From Proteiniphilum sp. (GTDB taxonomy: Bacteria > Bacteroidota > Bacteroidia > Bacteroidales > Dysgonomonadaceae): a stretch of 40,195 nt of DNA. A program made the position numbers and the translations under genes. Shown here in pieces: positions 40,162-40,195 of this stretch. The notes under the pieces were generated by a model. That model did no database searches. It saw only the letters and a list, made by a program, of their open reading frames with translations, and was not told the origin of the DNA. Where the stretch lies: assembly GCA_011620695.1 (NCBI GenBank), contig WOYT01000086.1:1-40195 (forward strand), given 5' to 3'. Numbering within the stretch: the first letter of the stretch is position 1; every line of letters begins with the position of its first letter.

Positions 40162-40195
40162 CAGTCAGCTGTCCCGAGAAGTCGGCATCTTCGTT

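Overview
The window looks like core chromosome of a member of the Bacteroidales, probably close to Dysgonomonadaceae/Porphyromonadaceae such as Proteiniphilum or Petrimonas (the genus is a guess). Four things point there: many promoters with the Bacteroidetes -7 element TAnnTTTG and weak Shine-Dalgarno sites; families largely confined to the phylum (NigD-like lipoprotein, DUF4294, DUF6242, DUF6089, an approximately 300-residue NusB); the full bat aerotolerance operon; and the arrangements nusB-yajC-ybbR-coaE and uppS-bamA-skp-skp. I see no tRNA, rRNA, insertion sequence, prophage, CRISPR array or toxin-antitoxin pair.

Layout. 1-714 (minus): rplY (L25/CTC) then pth, cut by the window edge. 715-1066: back-to-back promoters and a possibly structured nusB leader. 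1067-4246 (plus): nusB, yajC, a YbbR protein and coaE in one operon, then a small winged-helix protein. 4305-9905 (minus): a YitT-type membrane protein, leuS and an acyl-CoA synthetase. 10113-13615 (plus): DUF4294 protein, YgiQ-type radical SAM protein, NigD-like lipoprotein, ended by a strong hairpin. 13767-16949 (minus): an SRPBCC protein coupled to pyrE, and the prmC-recX-comF operon. 17028-24959 (plus): ribD, then an envelope cluster of DUF6242 lipoprotein, DUF6089 protein, uppS, bamA and two Skp/OmpH chaperones, ended by a textbook terminator. 25049-27428 (minus): DUF2007-Usp-Usp fusion, small HTH protein, PAP2 phosphatase. 27494-35986 (minus): complete bat operon, moxR-DUF58-membrane protein-batA-batB-batC-batD-batE. 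36076-37672 (minus): lipA-lipB. 37931-40161 (plus): tgt and an LptF/LptG permease.

How the genes work together. The main theme is building the cell envelope: undecaprenyl diphosphate synthesis (UppS), outer-membrane protein insertion (BamA), periplasmic chaperones (Skp), LPS export (LptF/G), Sec translocation (YajC), lipid phosphate metabolism (PAP2) and the Bat/MoxR system. The rest is translation (LeuRS, L25, Pth, PrmC, Tgt) and cofactor or nucleotide synthesis (CoaE, RibD, LipA/LipB, PyrE). In several genes a -7 promoter element overlaps or lies downstream of the most upstream possible start codon; this was used to move starts downstream (leuS, acyl-CoA synthetase, ygiQ, tgt).

I did not find a clear-cut new defence or mobile system. 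The best candidates for something undescribed are the nusB leader with mutually exclusive pairings, the two uncharacterised envelope proteins placed directly before uppS-bamA-skp, a queuine/preQ1 tRNA-ribosyltransferase that has lost its three zinc cysteines, and several palindromes or repeats sitting on promoters.
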